A stretch of 64,000 bases of DNA from Oscarella lobularis (taxonomy: Eukaryota; Porifera; Homoscleromorpha; Homosclerophorida; Oscarellidae), in NCBI RefSeq assembly GCF_947507565.1, contig NC_089181.1, forward strand, positions 1,993,614 through 2,057,613. The letters are read 5' to 3'. Position 1 is the stretch's first letter, and every line of letters starts with the position of its first letter. The notes beneath the pieces are model-generated. The model did no database searches, was not told where the DNA came from, and was given only the letters and a program-made list of their open reading frames with translations. Positions 1 through 11,837 of the stretch are shown here, one piece after another. The position numbers were made by a program, and so were the translations under genes.

Positions 1-3000
1 ACGCGATTGCGATTGGAGAGCGTTGCCGAGATTGCCGCGCGCGCGCGCTTCGGCGACGATGTCGTTCGTTTCGACGGCGAGTTCTAACGAAAGTCGAAAA
101 TGTTTTTCCGCTTCGCTGTACCTTTTCGACATCTGATAGACGTTTCCCAAGTTCGAATAGGAGCGTCCGAGATCGGCTTGATCGCCGATTTTTTCCGCTA
201 TGTTGACGGCGGCGGTGAGATGCGCCAAAGCGTCGTCGTACTTTCGAATAGACGAATAGCAATTTCCTATGCTCCCGTTCGCCACTCCCATCATGACGTC
301 GTCCTTCAAATCCTTCGCAATTTTCAACTGTTCTCTAAAATATCGCAATGCCGCCGGCACGTCGCCCATCTGCTGATAAATATTCGCAATGTTGCTCAAC
401 GCCGACGCTTCCGTTCGCTTATCGTCGACGTGCGCGCTGAGCGACACGCAATTCTCGTACGTCTCCTTCGCGGCGACGAGATTGCCGCGCGAGCGTTGAC
501 AATGACCGATCTTATTCAATATGCTCGGACGATCGCGATGCGTCGGTTTCTTGATCTCGCACACTTGAAGCGATTGCTCGTAGAGTCGAAGGGCGCTGTC
601 GAGCATGTGAGCCGCCGTGTAGACGTCGCCTTGACCGACGAGAGCGACGATTTGATAGTCGCTGTCGTCGTAATCGCGCGCGAACGCGTGAAGCGTCTGA
701 TAGGCGTTCAACGAGTCCTGGAGTTCGCCTTGGTTCTTGAGCGACAAGGCGATGCCGAGTTGGGTCTTCAGTTTGACGTCGCGCGGCAGTCGCGTCTCCT
801 CGTCCGCGCCCATGAGTCGACTATAGAAGCCGAACGCGTCCAAGTGATGTCCAGCCTTGGCGCTCACGTCGCCGAGACGAAGCAGCACGCGCGCGTGCTC
901 GTCGCTACGCGCCTCGACCATTTTCAAAAGTTCAGTATAGGAGGCTTTCGCCTGAACGTACTCCTCCGCCGTCTCCTGCGACTCGGCGCGACCGAAGAGA
1001 ATCTTCCGTCGCATCCGATCGTTGACGACGAGCGGATCGGACTCCGAGAGCGATTCGAATAGCGCCGTCGCTTCCCGTTCGCGACCCGTCGCGCCGTACG
1101 CTTCGGCGAGTGTGACGCGCAGCGACGACAGTTCGGCGAGTCGTTCGGGATGCCGTCGCAATATCTCGATCTCCTTTTCGAGATAAACGACGGCGAGTCT
1201 GTATAGCTTCGCTTCGGATAAATTTTTCGTTATAATCGATAGAATTTCGAGTAGGAGAGTGTCGGTTAGGGGCTGGTCGAATATGTCGATGTGCGACAGT
1301 TGCACGCGTATCTTTTCGCGGCATACCGAAAAAACGTTTTCCGGGACGAGTTGTTCCATCTTGAGTAGATGCTCCGAGAATTGTTTCGCTTCGGCGGCGA
1401 GTCCGTAAACGTAGACCAATTCCCTCGCAAAGGCGATTATATTTCGAGCCGAAATTGTGAACAAGGACGCTCGTTTGCTGTGACGCGCGACGGCCAAGGC
1501 GTGCGTGAAAAGCGCCGCGTCCTTGGCGTCGAACGACCAGACCTTATGGACGGGCAATCGACGCGATAAATAGAACGCCAGACATTGAACGATTTTCTTA
1601 TACGACGTCTGTTTCTCTTTCGTCAGACGATTCAAAATCGATTTTTGAAAGCAGCGCGGCACGCGCACGGCGAGAACGGCGTCGTCGACGCGACCCCGAT
1701 TCAAGTGAGCGAGACCGAGTTTCTCGAGCGAATCCAAAGCGCGTTTCGCCGTCTCGTCGCTTTGATCCTTGTACTGTTTCATCCAGCTGCGAAGCAAAAC
1801 GTCGTACTCGAACCAATCGTCGCCGACGACCGATAACATGTTTAATATGCTATTAGCCGCTCTTGATGCCGTGCTCAAGTTCAGATGTATCATAACGTTG
1901 AGCCTCTCGTCGTCGAGTTCTTTTGTTAGTGAACGAAGTGCTTCGGCGAGACGCGGAACGTCGGCTTGGGGAACCAATCCCTCGATAGCTGAACTGTCTG
2001 CTTTGGCGATGTCTTCGAGGGAGGTTAGTTGACCTTGAGCGAGATAGCTTCGTAAGTCAGTTAAATCACGCTTCTCGAGCCACTGTGTGAACTTATCTTT
2101 GCCATAGGTGAAATAATGTTCGGCCCAGATACCGTGATACTGTGGCTTTAGGCCCCAGATTCCAGATTTTGTCTTTAGCAAGTAGTCTCTGGCAAGGCCG
2201 CACGCGGCCGGATGAGAGTCTAAAACGTCCACGTGTACGGTACTGCCTTGAGTGGACGGCATTCGCACACGAGCACCGGCCGACGGTTCGCTGCGACTTC
2301 TGATGCTGAAATAATCGTCCAGTTCTTCTCTGCTCAATTTAACCGCCTCAATTGAAAAGTGATCGAGATTCCGAATTCTCGGTAATTGCGTTGTGATCAA
2401 AATGTGAATAGATGATTCGGTTATGGATTGCACGAAGCGAGACAAATTGTAGACGCACGACTCTTGGACGTCGTCGCAGGCAACGAGAACGGTTTTGCGA
2501 CCGCTGAGCTCCTTTGCAAGCGTTGGCTCCAACTCCGCTTTGTACAGACGTCTTGCATTGATCTCAAATTCTTCGCACTGCAAAAGTCCCAATTATTTTT
2601 GGAAATACCTCTCGTCGCAGACCATATAAACTTACCATCTTTGTTAGTGATACTAACCATTCAAACACGTCGGAGCATCTCAGAAAAACAACAACGTCGT
2701 AATAAGTGCGATATTCGCGCATAAAATCTTCCAAGCACGCCGTCTTTCCAAAGCCCGGAGGACCCGTTATCACCTAAACCGAATTAATTAGCTCAAATTA
2801 GATTGCGCAAAGACAAGAGCAAGTGTACCAAGGCGGTTTCCTTTCGGCTTGAATCAGAGCGAAAGAAAATTTTGGAAACAGCGTCCAGAAGCGTTCGGCG
2901 AGGCGGTTGGTTTCGGTGCTTCTTCAAGAAGTCTAATAATCACAGGCTACAGCTACCGTTAAGACCCTCGCTGACATTAAACAGTGCGAGACAGTAAAAT

Positions 3001-4180
3001 CTGAGGCCCCCCATGGATTGTGAAGCGGAAGTTCTACTTGAATAAAGTTAGCCTTCCTTCTAGTCCCCAGTAGTAGTAGTGAAAGGACAGCGTGCCTGTA
3101 CAGTGCAGATACTAACACGTGCACTCAAAATCGTCAACATTTCAGAATAAAAAAATGAAAGTTTGATTACTACAAAGCGCTAAATTGATGTGCGTTTGCG
3201 TTGATATCAACGTCATGAAGATATTTTTAGATGTGTGACGTCTGCATGTAAATGTGCATCTCTCAAATTGGAGCGCTGTACTTCCTAACTAACTAAAAAA
3301 TCAGAAGAGGTTCGGGTCTTTCGTGCGACGGGATACTGAATAAGCAACCATATGTAGATACTGAAATACGTGTGCCGTGCTGTCTTTAATTAATTAAGTA
3401 CTAGCTACAGCCAGGCCAAAACCATCTGAGGATAAGGTCGTGATTGGGGTACTGAAAAAGGCTTAGGATAGGAGTTCGTTAGAACGAATGTGAAAACTAC
3501 TGAAAACTACTAAACGTTTATCCAAAATAGTCATGGGACAAACTGAAAAGAAATCGGAATCTTCTAACAATCTATGGTGCTATTCTAAAGACCCGTATTT
3601 AGAAATCAATGAAGATCCTGTCTACAACTTTCTTGCTCGGTTACCCAGTCTTTGCTGTTCAGACAAGTTGCTCCGTCGCATTGGAAGAACGTCTCGTTGT
3701 TCCTCGTCCGCTATTGCTGTAACAACAAACAATGGAAATGCATAACAAAGTTTCTTATAACATACCTTTGACTCTTACTCTAATGCCAAGGGCTATAGAG
3801 TCAGCGTCATCTGCCTCTGAAAATTCGCAGTCAGGAACGCGACGCAGATCTTCAGCACGGCCAAGGGCCATCTCCTTAGAAACGTTGTACCACACAAACA
3901 CTACGGTGCTGGGACTGTAGTCAGTATAACGTTTGACAAATGACTGCAGTTGAGACCAATAATTGGTTATAAGCGTTAGGCCAAAGACAAGACAGAAGAC
4001 GTGACTGCCTTGCCCAAACTTGTTCAAGAATTGAGCCTGCTCTTTTTCACTGGATGCTGATGGAAGATCCATCTCAATAATTTTCAAATTCAGACTCTTG
4101 AGAGCAGCATGCAACTTGGCTCCAAGTTTAGCGGAGCCATGATCTCGTACAATGATAACGTCAATTATTCGAAGGTCCAT
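1..4180 (-). CDS. TIR-like / NB-ARC / TPR STAND NTPase (partial, cut by left edge)
   Basis: Probable intracellular immune-type sensor of the STAND class. Five phase-consistent exons: 4180-3766, 3716-3645, 2932-2829, 2773-2636 and 2577 to beyond 1. Exon 1 (ATG at 4180) encodes a compact alpha/beta domain starting MDLRIIDVIIVRDHG that resembles a TIR domain; this part is tentative. Exons 3-5 hold an NB-ARC ATPase: Walker A GPPGFGKT, a Walker B-like VLVACDDV and the sensor ILITTQ. After a winged-helix-like stretch, about 600 residues of 40-residue TPR repeats follow, of the LGN/TTC28 type (motifs such as GNVYQMSKRYSEAEKHF), and run off the window. In this family TPRs sense a ligand and the NTPase oligomerises to bring the N-terminal effector domains together. 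The ligand cannot be read from the sequence. The large last exon is one uninterrupted frame. NB-ARC and TPR are firm; the N-terminal domain identity is not. Confidence 0.85.
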
Positions 4181-4205
4181 GGAAGCTATAAATAAGTAAA
4201 TAAAA

Positions 4206-4226
4206 AATAAATAAATAAATAAATAA
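4206..4226. repeat. AAAT microsatellite
   Basis: Short run of the tetranucleotide AAAT just upstream of the STAND NTPase start codon. A similar short run lies at about 7028-7050 inside an intron of the UBXN1 gene. No function is claimed. Confidence 0.8.
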
Positions 4227-5789
4227 CCGGATAGTTTTTATTTATGCCTAAAACCTGAAGCATCCGAAGGCAATAAAATCCATTGATGGCACGACGCTGA
4301 ATTTGAAGGCTTGTTCAAGTGTTCCTTTACTTTTTCCACAGTGACACGGCTCTGATCGTGTGTTCTCACCAAGCGATCGTCTCCCATTGATACTATTAGG
4401 CGGTTTCGTGGGCGTTGCGTTCTTTCGAATAGGCTACAAAAAAAAACACGAGGGCTTAGGCCTTAGCACAGAGATCGGCTAGCGTTTTAGAGCTGTAATG
4501 AATTCAATGCTGGTAAATAAGCTACGCGGGTTGTCGCTATTCGGATCTAGATCGATTTTTTCACACATGTGGATAACCCCGAACCAAGTTGTTTGGCCTC
4601 GTATTTAGCTCCCGTCGTAATCCACTGAACATTCTGGCATAAAACAACCCAAAATAATGCACCTGAAGTGTCGAAGAGAAGCCACCGGCAGTGTTCTTTC
4701 GATCGAAATCAAGAAGCTCGCTCGATGACCAGGGTATTAGTTAATCCGGGAACCGGACTGAGTATTAGAGTACCAAAAGTAAGATTTATCCCTCCACAAC
4801 GAATTAACAAATTCCAATTTAGATTTGAATAGCAGCCTCCAAGGATATAGATGAGGTGTCTTCTCTCGCTTTCTCAACTTTCAGGCCCCATCACCTTACA
4901 CTGCTTGACTGCTTGACAGTGCGTGTGCCAATCGTCTCGGTAATCGTCCCATACGATAAGGAAAACGTAATTCAACGACTGAGCTGTAAAATGCATGACG
5001 TCACAGCTTCCTGGTGTTGCGCTCAATAAGCCTCAATGCAGTATCTCTTCGCGATACGATAAAGTCACGACGGTACTTCAACTTGGTCGCTTTATTGAAA
5101 AAGACGCGCCAAGTGAGGCTAGGCAATCCGGGGGACTTGCTGTTGCTGCTGCTGAGCCACCGCTTATTCCTGTATCTACTCAATCTAAAAGCGGCTAGTC
5201 CTAGAAGTAACTGTAGCCCACCTTTAAAGACCTAATTGAAGATGAATCTTCACCGTCAGTTGCACAAAGAATAATGTTGGTATCAACAATGAGATCCGGA
5301 GCGCTTTGGGGATCGAGGCAGCCGGATTGAGTACCCCATGGAGAAAACTAGTGAAAACTTGTGAAAACTCGAGTCCCTTCGCATGAGTTAGAATGCTGAG
5401 TGTTCAGAATCTTTCATTACACTTCGGATGAACGGGGACTTCAAGTTTATGCTGCAGTCGCCGTATCCTGGCCCTTATTTAATATGTATAATCAAGTCCG
5501 CTGCTTTGATCAATAATACCCATATGTAAATCGGTATCAACCAGCTGCTAATTAACTAATCTTACCAAACGTAGTGTTGTGGTCGCGAAAAGTTCTGGCC
5601 CGGCACGTTATCCTTGGGACTCCCAAAGCTTTTTTTCTCACGTGACCACGCATGTGGCCGGCACTGTGAGAATAAGCACGTAACTGGCTGTCTTACAAGA
5701 GTTATCCAGGTAGTAGCTTTTTCTTCACGATTAGAACCGCAGAGGGAAGCAATCCTGATTACACAAGGAAAAGCTAGTTAGACAGCAAA
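4227..5789. other. Intergenic region without a recognisable gene
   Basis: About 1.6 kb between the start of the STAND NTPase gene and the 3' end of UBXN1, both on the minus strand. Several short open frames occur on both strands (for example around 5000-5230), but none has a recognisable domain, a convincing splice pattern or a paralogue in the window. It should contain the promoter of the NTPase gene and the UBXN1 3' untranslated region. Confidence 0.6.
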
Positions 5790-7515
5790 TTATTTGTGCG
5801 CCTCCTCACCGGCCTCCTTCAAGGACAGATCCATATCACTTTCAGTAAATAACTTTGACGGGAATGCTGTTGCAAGAGAGTGATTTTCTAGACCCTTCTC
5901 AGATTCCACGTAGGTAAGAACCGCTCTAAGAGTATCAGTTGCGGCAAAATTATTCCGTAAAGTAGATCCATCTGGCAGTCGAATCTTGATGCAAATCGTT
6001 GATACTTAATCAAGCAGAAATTAAAGCAAAGACGGTACCTGTAGACGGCATTCTCTATATTCTTTCAATTTCTGTACCTGCAAAAAAGGATACTACTGTC
6101 TCTCTTTTAATTAAACATGAGAAGAGCTGGGCAATCAAGTCACGCTGCCCAAATGATATAGGAATTATGCTAACCCAATGTGGTGCGGGATATATCAGGG
6201 AGAAGAACTTAGCAACGAGGCCTCCTTCTCAATATGATAACGCACCTGTGAAGGGTTTGGTTTTGCTAAAGATGTCGGTGCAGGTGCAGCAGCAGAAGAA
6301 GCAGCACTCTTAGCAAACTGCTAGGAAAAAATACAGCCCATCATCTCCACGTTTGATTCCACTCCTGCCTTATTTTGTCGTTCCAAACGATCACGTGCTA
6401 TTTGCTCTTTCACTTTTTGCCTAACATACATTGATCATAGAGCAAAACGCAATAGCGAGGAATTACTTAGCAATTCTCTCTTCTTCTTTTTCTCGACGTT
6501 TCAGATCGGCGATCTTCTTTGCCTCTCGCATTTCCATTCTAAAAATCATCATCAAGAAAAGAGTAAAAATTTGGCTAGTCACTTATTTCCATACCTCTGC
6601 TTTGCTTCAACCATTTCTCTTCCGCCTTTTCGTCTAGATTTTTCTTTCTCAAGAGCTTCCTTCGCAAAAAATAAATAAGACAAGTTCATGCAATAACAAA
6701 TAATCCCCACTTTCTTTTCTTTCTCCAATCGTGCTTGGCGTTTCTCTTTGATCAACTTTTGCAGTCTGCATGTTCATTGCAAGTAAATCAGAAAATAAAA
6801 ATGTGTCCAACCACAACTTTTCTTGCTGCTCCTTCTTTTCCTCTTCAGTCAAAGGCTTTACCTCCTCGGTAGATTCAGAAAATTGAGTGTGACCCGTGCG
6901 AGTAGCGTGGCTCTGTGCAAATGAACAATCTTTTCCATGATGACGACTATTGAAAACAAGTCATTTACCTGAGCTTGAGCTTCGCTCTTCAACAATTTAC
7001 CACACCTTAGTCAAAGATCTTACTAAAGAGCAATAAATAAATAAATAAATAACGTTTCTTACTGATCGCATTTAATAGAAAGAGCTTCCAAGTCCTTGCT
7101 TGCAGAACCACCACCTTCCCCACTACCTTCCCCGCCTTCACCTACAAAAAAATTACAGAGGCACACAAAAGCGCTATTCCACAGTACCTGGACCATCACT
7201 TAGAACGTGGCCTTGACTAATTGGTGTGTCAATGTCAGGATCCTCAGAGTGTTCCAAAAGCCTTGAAAAACGTATTTTTCGCTAATGATCAATTGCAGCG
7301 TGGTGAACCATACCAATCCATGGCTTGCTGAACTCCCTTATGGTTTGTCTTCACCAGTGCTTTCTCTCTAAACATATTCGTATCAATAATAATAATTACA
7401 TAGCCATAATCAAATTAATTGATAATGGGTTCTTAGAATTCTCCTAAGTTCTCCGGACTCACGCGCGGTTTGGGGGGAATCCCATTTCCACGAGTTGGTC
7501 AACAGGTGACGACAT
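5790..7515 (-). CDS. UBXN1: UBX domain protein 1 (SAKS1-like p97 adaptor)
   Basis: Adaptor linking ubiquitinated substrates to the AAA ATPase p97/VCP. The first exon (ATG at 7515) begins MSSPVDQLVEMGFPPNRA and continues into a UBA domain with the conserved QQAMDWL and the typical following LLEHSEDPDIDTP. A middle stretch has a C2H2-like zinc finger (C-x2-C, then H-x5-H in SHATRTGHTQFSEST). Next comes a long charged coiled coil containing VKEQIARDRLERQ, typical of UBXN1. The C terminus is a UBX domain (IRLPDGSTLRNNF ... AFPSKLFTESDMD) ending at 5790. Seven or more short exons, all on the minus strand. It is head-to-head with the TAF6L-like gene, 249 bp between start codons. Order and motifs of UBA, coiled coil and UBX match the family. 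The zinc finger resembles that of YOD1 and is absent from human UBXN1 as I remember it. Confidence 0.93.
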
Positions 7516-7764
7516 GACTTTTTAGTCCGAACAGAAACCCGAACAGGAACCCGAACAGTGAGTCGATAGGGACTGAAAAAACGACTCCGTGCAGGAGCCT
7601 CTTTCTGTTTCTATAAAACGACCTCTTAGCACTATCAACAAACCCTTCTATGCCCACCAGAACTGGACCTGTCGAGCGAGAAAAATTCCCCAGAGTCCTC
7701 AAGTGAGTTCCCGTAGGAAGTCCCGTAGGATATAGACTAGTACACGTAGCACGCTAAGGCGACC

Positions 7765-10151
7765 ATGTCAAAACGTCGCTTCGCTGTTGTGCCGTCAAGT
7801 TCTGTCTTGCTTCATGCTGAAGCAACTGGTCTGTCTGTTTCTGATCCAGCCGCGTCTCTTCTGGCCGAGGACGTCAGCTATCGACTGAGAGACGTCACGC
7901 ACGTAAGGCCTTTGCACACAAGACGTGCAGACAGCCTTTTCTATGTTTCCTAAGGCTGCTTGTGAACTGATGAAGAACTCCAAGCGACGAAAGCTTACAG
8001 TTGAAGATTTTAATCGATGTTTTAAATTGAAAAACTTAGAGGTAGAGAGTACAAGAAAAGGCAATACCATTTACGAGAAGAGACACACACGTCTTTGCTC
8101 CCAGCCTCACTACGGATTCGGGTCCAACGACAGTCAACCGTTCAAGCAAGTCCAGTACAAAGGAGAGACGCTCTATTTCTACGACGAGAAAGAGGTGGTC
8201 TTGAAGGAGAAGATGTTTGAAAACAAACAACTTCAAACTGCTTCGCCGCCTTTGATACGAGGTCGATAGCTAGATTTATATGCGTGTTTTAGTTTTGAAT
8301 GAAAATTTACGTCTGTAGTTCACTGGCTTGGCATTGAAGGAAATAGCTCTCTTCACGGTAATAGTACAGGTAGAAGCGTCGTCCTAGTAACGTTTCTCTT
8401 AACAAATGTAGGCAGTAAAAAGGATAGACAGTCAGATGGGCAGGAGTTAGAGAAGGCCTGTCAGCTTGACGAGGTATGGTAGGAACTAAAGAGGTGGTGT
8501 TATCGTCTACTTTCCTAACTGTAGGCTATGAATGAATACTATACTGTTTTATGCAAAGGAGTAATAAGCTCGGATGAGCAGGTTTGCCAGGTGACGTCAC
8601 TTAAATTTCTTAGGAAATTGTAATTATTGAAGATTGCCAATTTGCTTCTGCAGGCTTCTCTGAAAGAATTGGGAACAGCGTCTAGCGTGGCTGCTATTCT
8701 GCCACATCTAGTCAATTTTCTCACTTCAGTGTTACCAGTATGGAAAAGAAATCTGTTGTACAATGGAATTAGTCTCATTTTGATTATTTTTAGACTTTTC
8801 TTCAAGGTCCAACAGAGTCGTCTGAAGGTCTCTATTCCTTAGTAAAAACAATTCGAGCCCTTGCTTCGAACAAGAATGTCTACTTAGTGCCACACGTAAG
8901 CAACGTGCACACTTCTTCTCCCTCTAATCGCAGTCAAGCTAAGGCTACCTATTCAGCTTCCAGATTTGGTGGGACTAACGATGAAGTGTGCCACGGATCC
9001 GAGAGTGAAGTCGTGCGCGAAACGGTCACTGGATCACTGGACAATACGAGACACGGCTGCCCTGACCACCGCGCGTTTAGTGAAGTGAGAGAAACGATCG
9101 ATTTTTTTGCCACACGTAATTTATCTCCTATACAGACTAACGGAAATCGTTGACTCAGACATCCAACGTGAAATTCTGTCTAGCTATAGTCAATACTTGG
9201 ACCCTTCTAATACACCGTTGGTCAGCGTCTATGGAGCTGTGGTCGGCATCGCAGCGTTTGGCTACAAGGTGAAACCGTTTGAACAAACTCTTCTGCAGCT
9301 AATTCACGGTGGCTCTTTCAATAAGGCTATTGAGAAATACTTTGTACCTCACTTTGACGCAATTCAGTGTGGAATCGAACTGAAAGAAGGCGTCGATGTT
9401 CAAGTGCTGAGGGAGGCTATTAAGGTATTGTATTCTATGAGTGATAGGATTAGTGATAGGTGGTCTCGTTCCCACTCTACTCATATTCGTGAGATGCATG
9501 ACCAGTGGGAGTGTATGACGCTCCCAGCTACTCCTCTTCTATTTTCGTTCTACCTTTGTCTCGACACCTAAATGAGACACCTTTGTACATCTTCTTTGGC
9601 AGAGGACTGTTGCCGCGTTGCTAAGGAGAAGCCTAACAAGAGAAACGCACACGGTCGTTAGGGAAACGGACTCGCCGTCGCAATTCGACTACGACGACGA
9701 CGACGACGACGACGACGATGACAATGACACATCGCCGACTTCATTCGATTTGTACGGAAGCGTCTACGCCGTACACGGCGACGGCATTCTGTCGTGTATT
9801 GATTCGAAATGGGAGTGGCGGAGGGAGGAGGAGGCGGAGGAGGGAGAGGGGAGTGATTCTATAGTAAACGAAAGCGACTCCGACGCGTCGTCCGACGACG
9901 GCGACGTGCCGCCGCCGCCACCGACGACGGTGCGAACGACGGTGAATGGAGAAGAGTCAAGAGAGCATTTTGCGCGTGACCGTGACCGATGCATCGTCAC
10001 TAGCACTGGCATGGATGCGCGCGATTGTGAGGATGCTCGACGAGACCTGAAACCAAAACAACTCTGCTTCGCATTGAAGCCAAAGGAGAGAAAGTTCCAG
10101 CGACGTAGTTGTCATGCGGACCGACTCTTCTCCTACGATGATGATGAATAG
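7765..10151 (+). CDS. TAF6L: TAF6/TAF6L-family histone-fold transcription factor
   Basis: Subunit of TFIID (TAF6) or of SAGA/PCAF-type coactivators (TAF6L), pairing with TAF9 through a histone fold. ATG at 7765; the histone fold spans three exons with SLLAEDVSYRLRDVTH, NSKRRKLTVEDFNR and KLKNLEPHYGF. It is followed by GETLYFYDEKEV, the HWLGIEG segment, and a HEAT-like C-terminal half with HWTIRDTAALTTARLVK and VSVYGAVVGIAAFGYK. The last exon (about 9613-10151) adds an Asp-rich run and a low-complexity acidic tail ending at a TAG at 10151. RRKLTVEDFNR and the YGAVVG stretch favour TAF6L; LYFYDEKEV and KLKNLEP favour TAF6, so the paralogue call is open and the symbol is provisional. Several introns are only about 50-60 bp. 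The family is certain. Confidence 0.88.
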
Positions 10152-10296
10152 AAAAATAGATTACGAGTGCACACGTCTTTCGCATACATCTTATTTCCAT
10201 GCGCAGTTGCTGGGCACCTGCTCTACTTGTCAATATTTTCTTGACCGTCGCCCGTCGGCGGCCGTACGTGCGCGTGTCGTTCGCCTCGGGATCGCT

Positions 10297-11442
10297 ATGA
10301 ACGACGTCAGTGGCGGCAGCGGCGACGACGGGCTCTTGCGCGCGAACGAGTCGCTCGCGATCGACGCGCGCGAGAAGCAGGAGCTACGCGCCGCTCTCGA
10401 AGCGAAAGAAAAGGAGTTGGTGTCTGTCAAGAGTCGGAACTACGATCTCGTCAAGGAGAAAGAGGCCCTACAGCAAGAGGTCGCGGGAGGCGGGGGTTCC
10501 GGGCCTCAAGACGCGTGCTTCCCGCTTTCGAAAACTTCTTGTTCTGGTTTCAGATCACCGGGTTGCAAGCGCAGTGTCAGGTATTCAGAACGCGGAACAG
10601 GGCTTCGCGGCTAATTGTGGGAGGGTCCCCTCCAGGACACTCCGGTCCGGTCCGGTACCGTACGGTATCTGCCTGTTACAATTGGCGCTAACGCTCGGCG
10701 TTACCGTGACCTTTACCGTTGTGCGAGGCAAAGCAAGACGTCGATGTCTCCTATCGCGATCCTTGACCTTTGCCCGCATAAAATAAACGTAAATTTAGAA
10801 AGCCGGCCGGCGAAAGCCAAAGATTCGTTCTGGCAAGAAAAAGAAATCAGGCGGCAAAAAGAAGGGCGGCAGCATCGCAACCGAGGCAACGGCAGACGAC
10901 GAAGATAGATCGAAGGAAGAGCGCGACCCTGAGCAATTCTATGCGGTGCGCGGATCCTCCCCCTGCATTGATATCTTACCTTTCACCTTCCTTTGGCGCT
11001 TTTCTCAATAGACGATCGCCGAACGATTTCCTCGACTCTACTTATCGAGCGTTTTGCTAGCTGAAAGAAAATTCCAAGCAGCTGACGTCAACGGTGACGG
11101 GGTTTGTCAATCATCTCGGAATTTGACGTCATTCGCCATTAGTCATCATTATCACCTTTTTTTAGACAATAGACTATGAAGAACTGGAAGCGATCCTGGA
11201 CAAAAGTGGATGCTTGTTTACGCAAAAGGAAGTTCGAGAAATTCTCTCCTCGATTGACGTCGATCGGAATGAATCGATAGATCTAATGGAATGCTTAGAG
11301 GTTGGACTAACTTCCGTTGTAAAGAACCCTACAAGCAGTTTCTTTTTAGGTCCTTAGCCGATTGCAGGAAAACAAGCCGACTCGAGTCGCTCATGGACAA
11401 GCTCTCGCGTCTGGAACCAGTGGAATTTGCTCGATACAATAA
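10297..11442 (+). CDS. EF-hand protein with N-terminal coiled coil
   Basis: Not assignable to a named family. ATG at 10297. Exon 1 encodes a heptad-rich coiled coil (REKQELRAALEAKEKELVSV). A candidate 27-bp microexon (10555-10581, ITGLQAQCQ) appears to continue it. Exon 3 (from about 10799) is very lysine-rich (KKKKSGGKKKGG). Exon 4 (about 11167-11300) has an EF-hand whose loop DVDRNESIDLME fits the calcium-binding pattern at positions 1, 3, 5, 7, 9 and 12. The last exon (11350-11442) ends SGICSIQ and TAA. All five exons join in phase 0, which supports the model. A calcium-responsive scaffold is plausible but is inference. Its introns hold two perfect CRE sites (11083 and 11124). Confidence 0.65.
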
Positions 11443-11499
11443 AAAAGCATGAGTCGGTGTCGTAAGGGTCGTCCTCGTGAGATAACTCCCCCGCGCTGA

Positions 11500-11756
11500 T
11501 GACGTACGCGATGACGCAGGCCGTGTCCTTGCGTTCCAAGTGATATATTATGTCTGTTGACTCAGCAGTTTAATCGTCAGTTTAATCTGCGTCATTTTTC
11601 GCTTCTACGGTGCCTGATCAGAGAAGCTTCGTTCGTTCGTTCGTTCTAGTTCAACTCGTGACATCGCCCTTTACAGTATATTCTATTTTTAGGACGATGA
11701 CGACATTATTAATTGAATTAGAATTAATCGACCTTCCTCTGGCTCTTGCTATAAAG
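11500..11756 (+). promoter_or_regulatory. Putative promoter of bZIP gene 1: CRE-like, AP-1 and TATA elements
   Basis: Upstream of the first bZIP start codon (11838) are TGACGTAC at 11500 and TGACGCAG at 11512, a perfect AP-1 site TGACTCA at 11558-11564, and TATAAAG at 11750-11756, correctly spaced for a start site near 11780. These are the binding sites of AP-1/ATF bZIP dimers, so auto- or cross-regulation is suggested. Sites were read by eye; function is inferred. Confidence 0.55.
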
Positions 11757-11837
11757 AGGCTAGCGTGGGCAATACGGTGGTCAGTTGCAGTGAACCACAC
11801 TTCCTGCGGAAGCCCACCCCCACCTACAACCAGCACA

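Noticed and set aside
100-1062. 320-codon open frame on the plus strand at the left edge
   Set aside because: It is antisense to the TPR repeats, which read in an uninterrupted minus frame with clear repeat periodicity.
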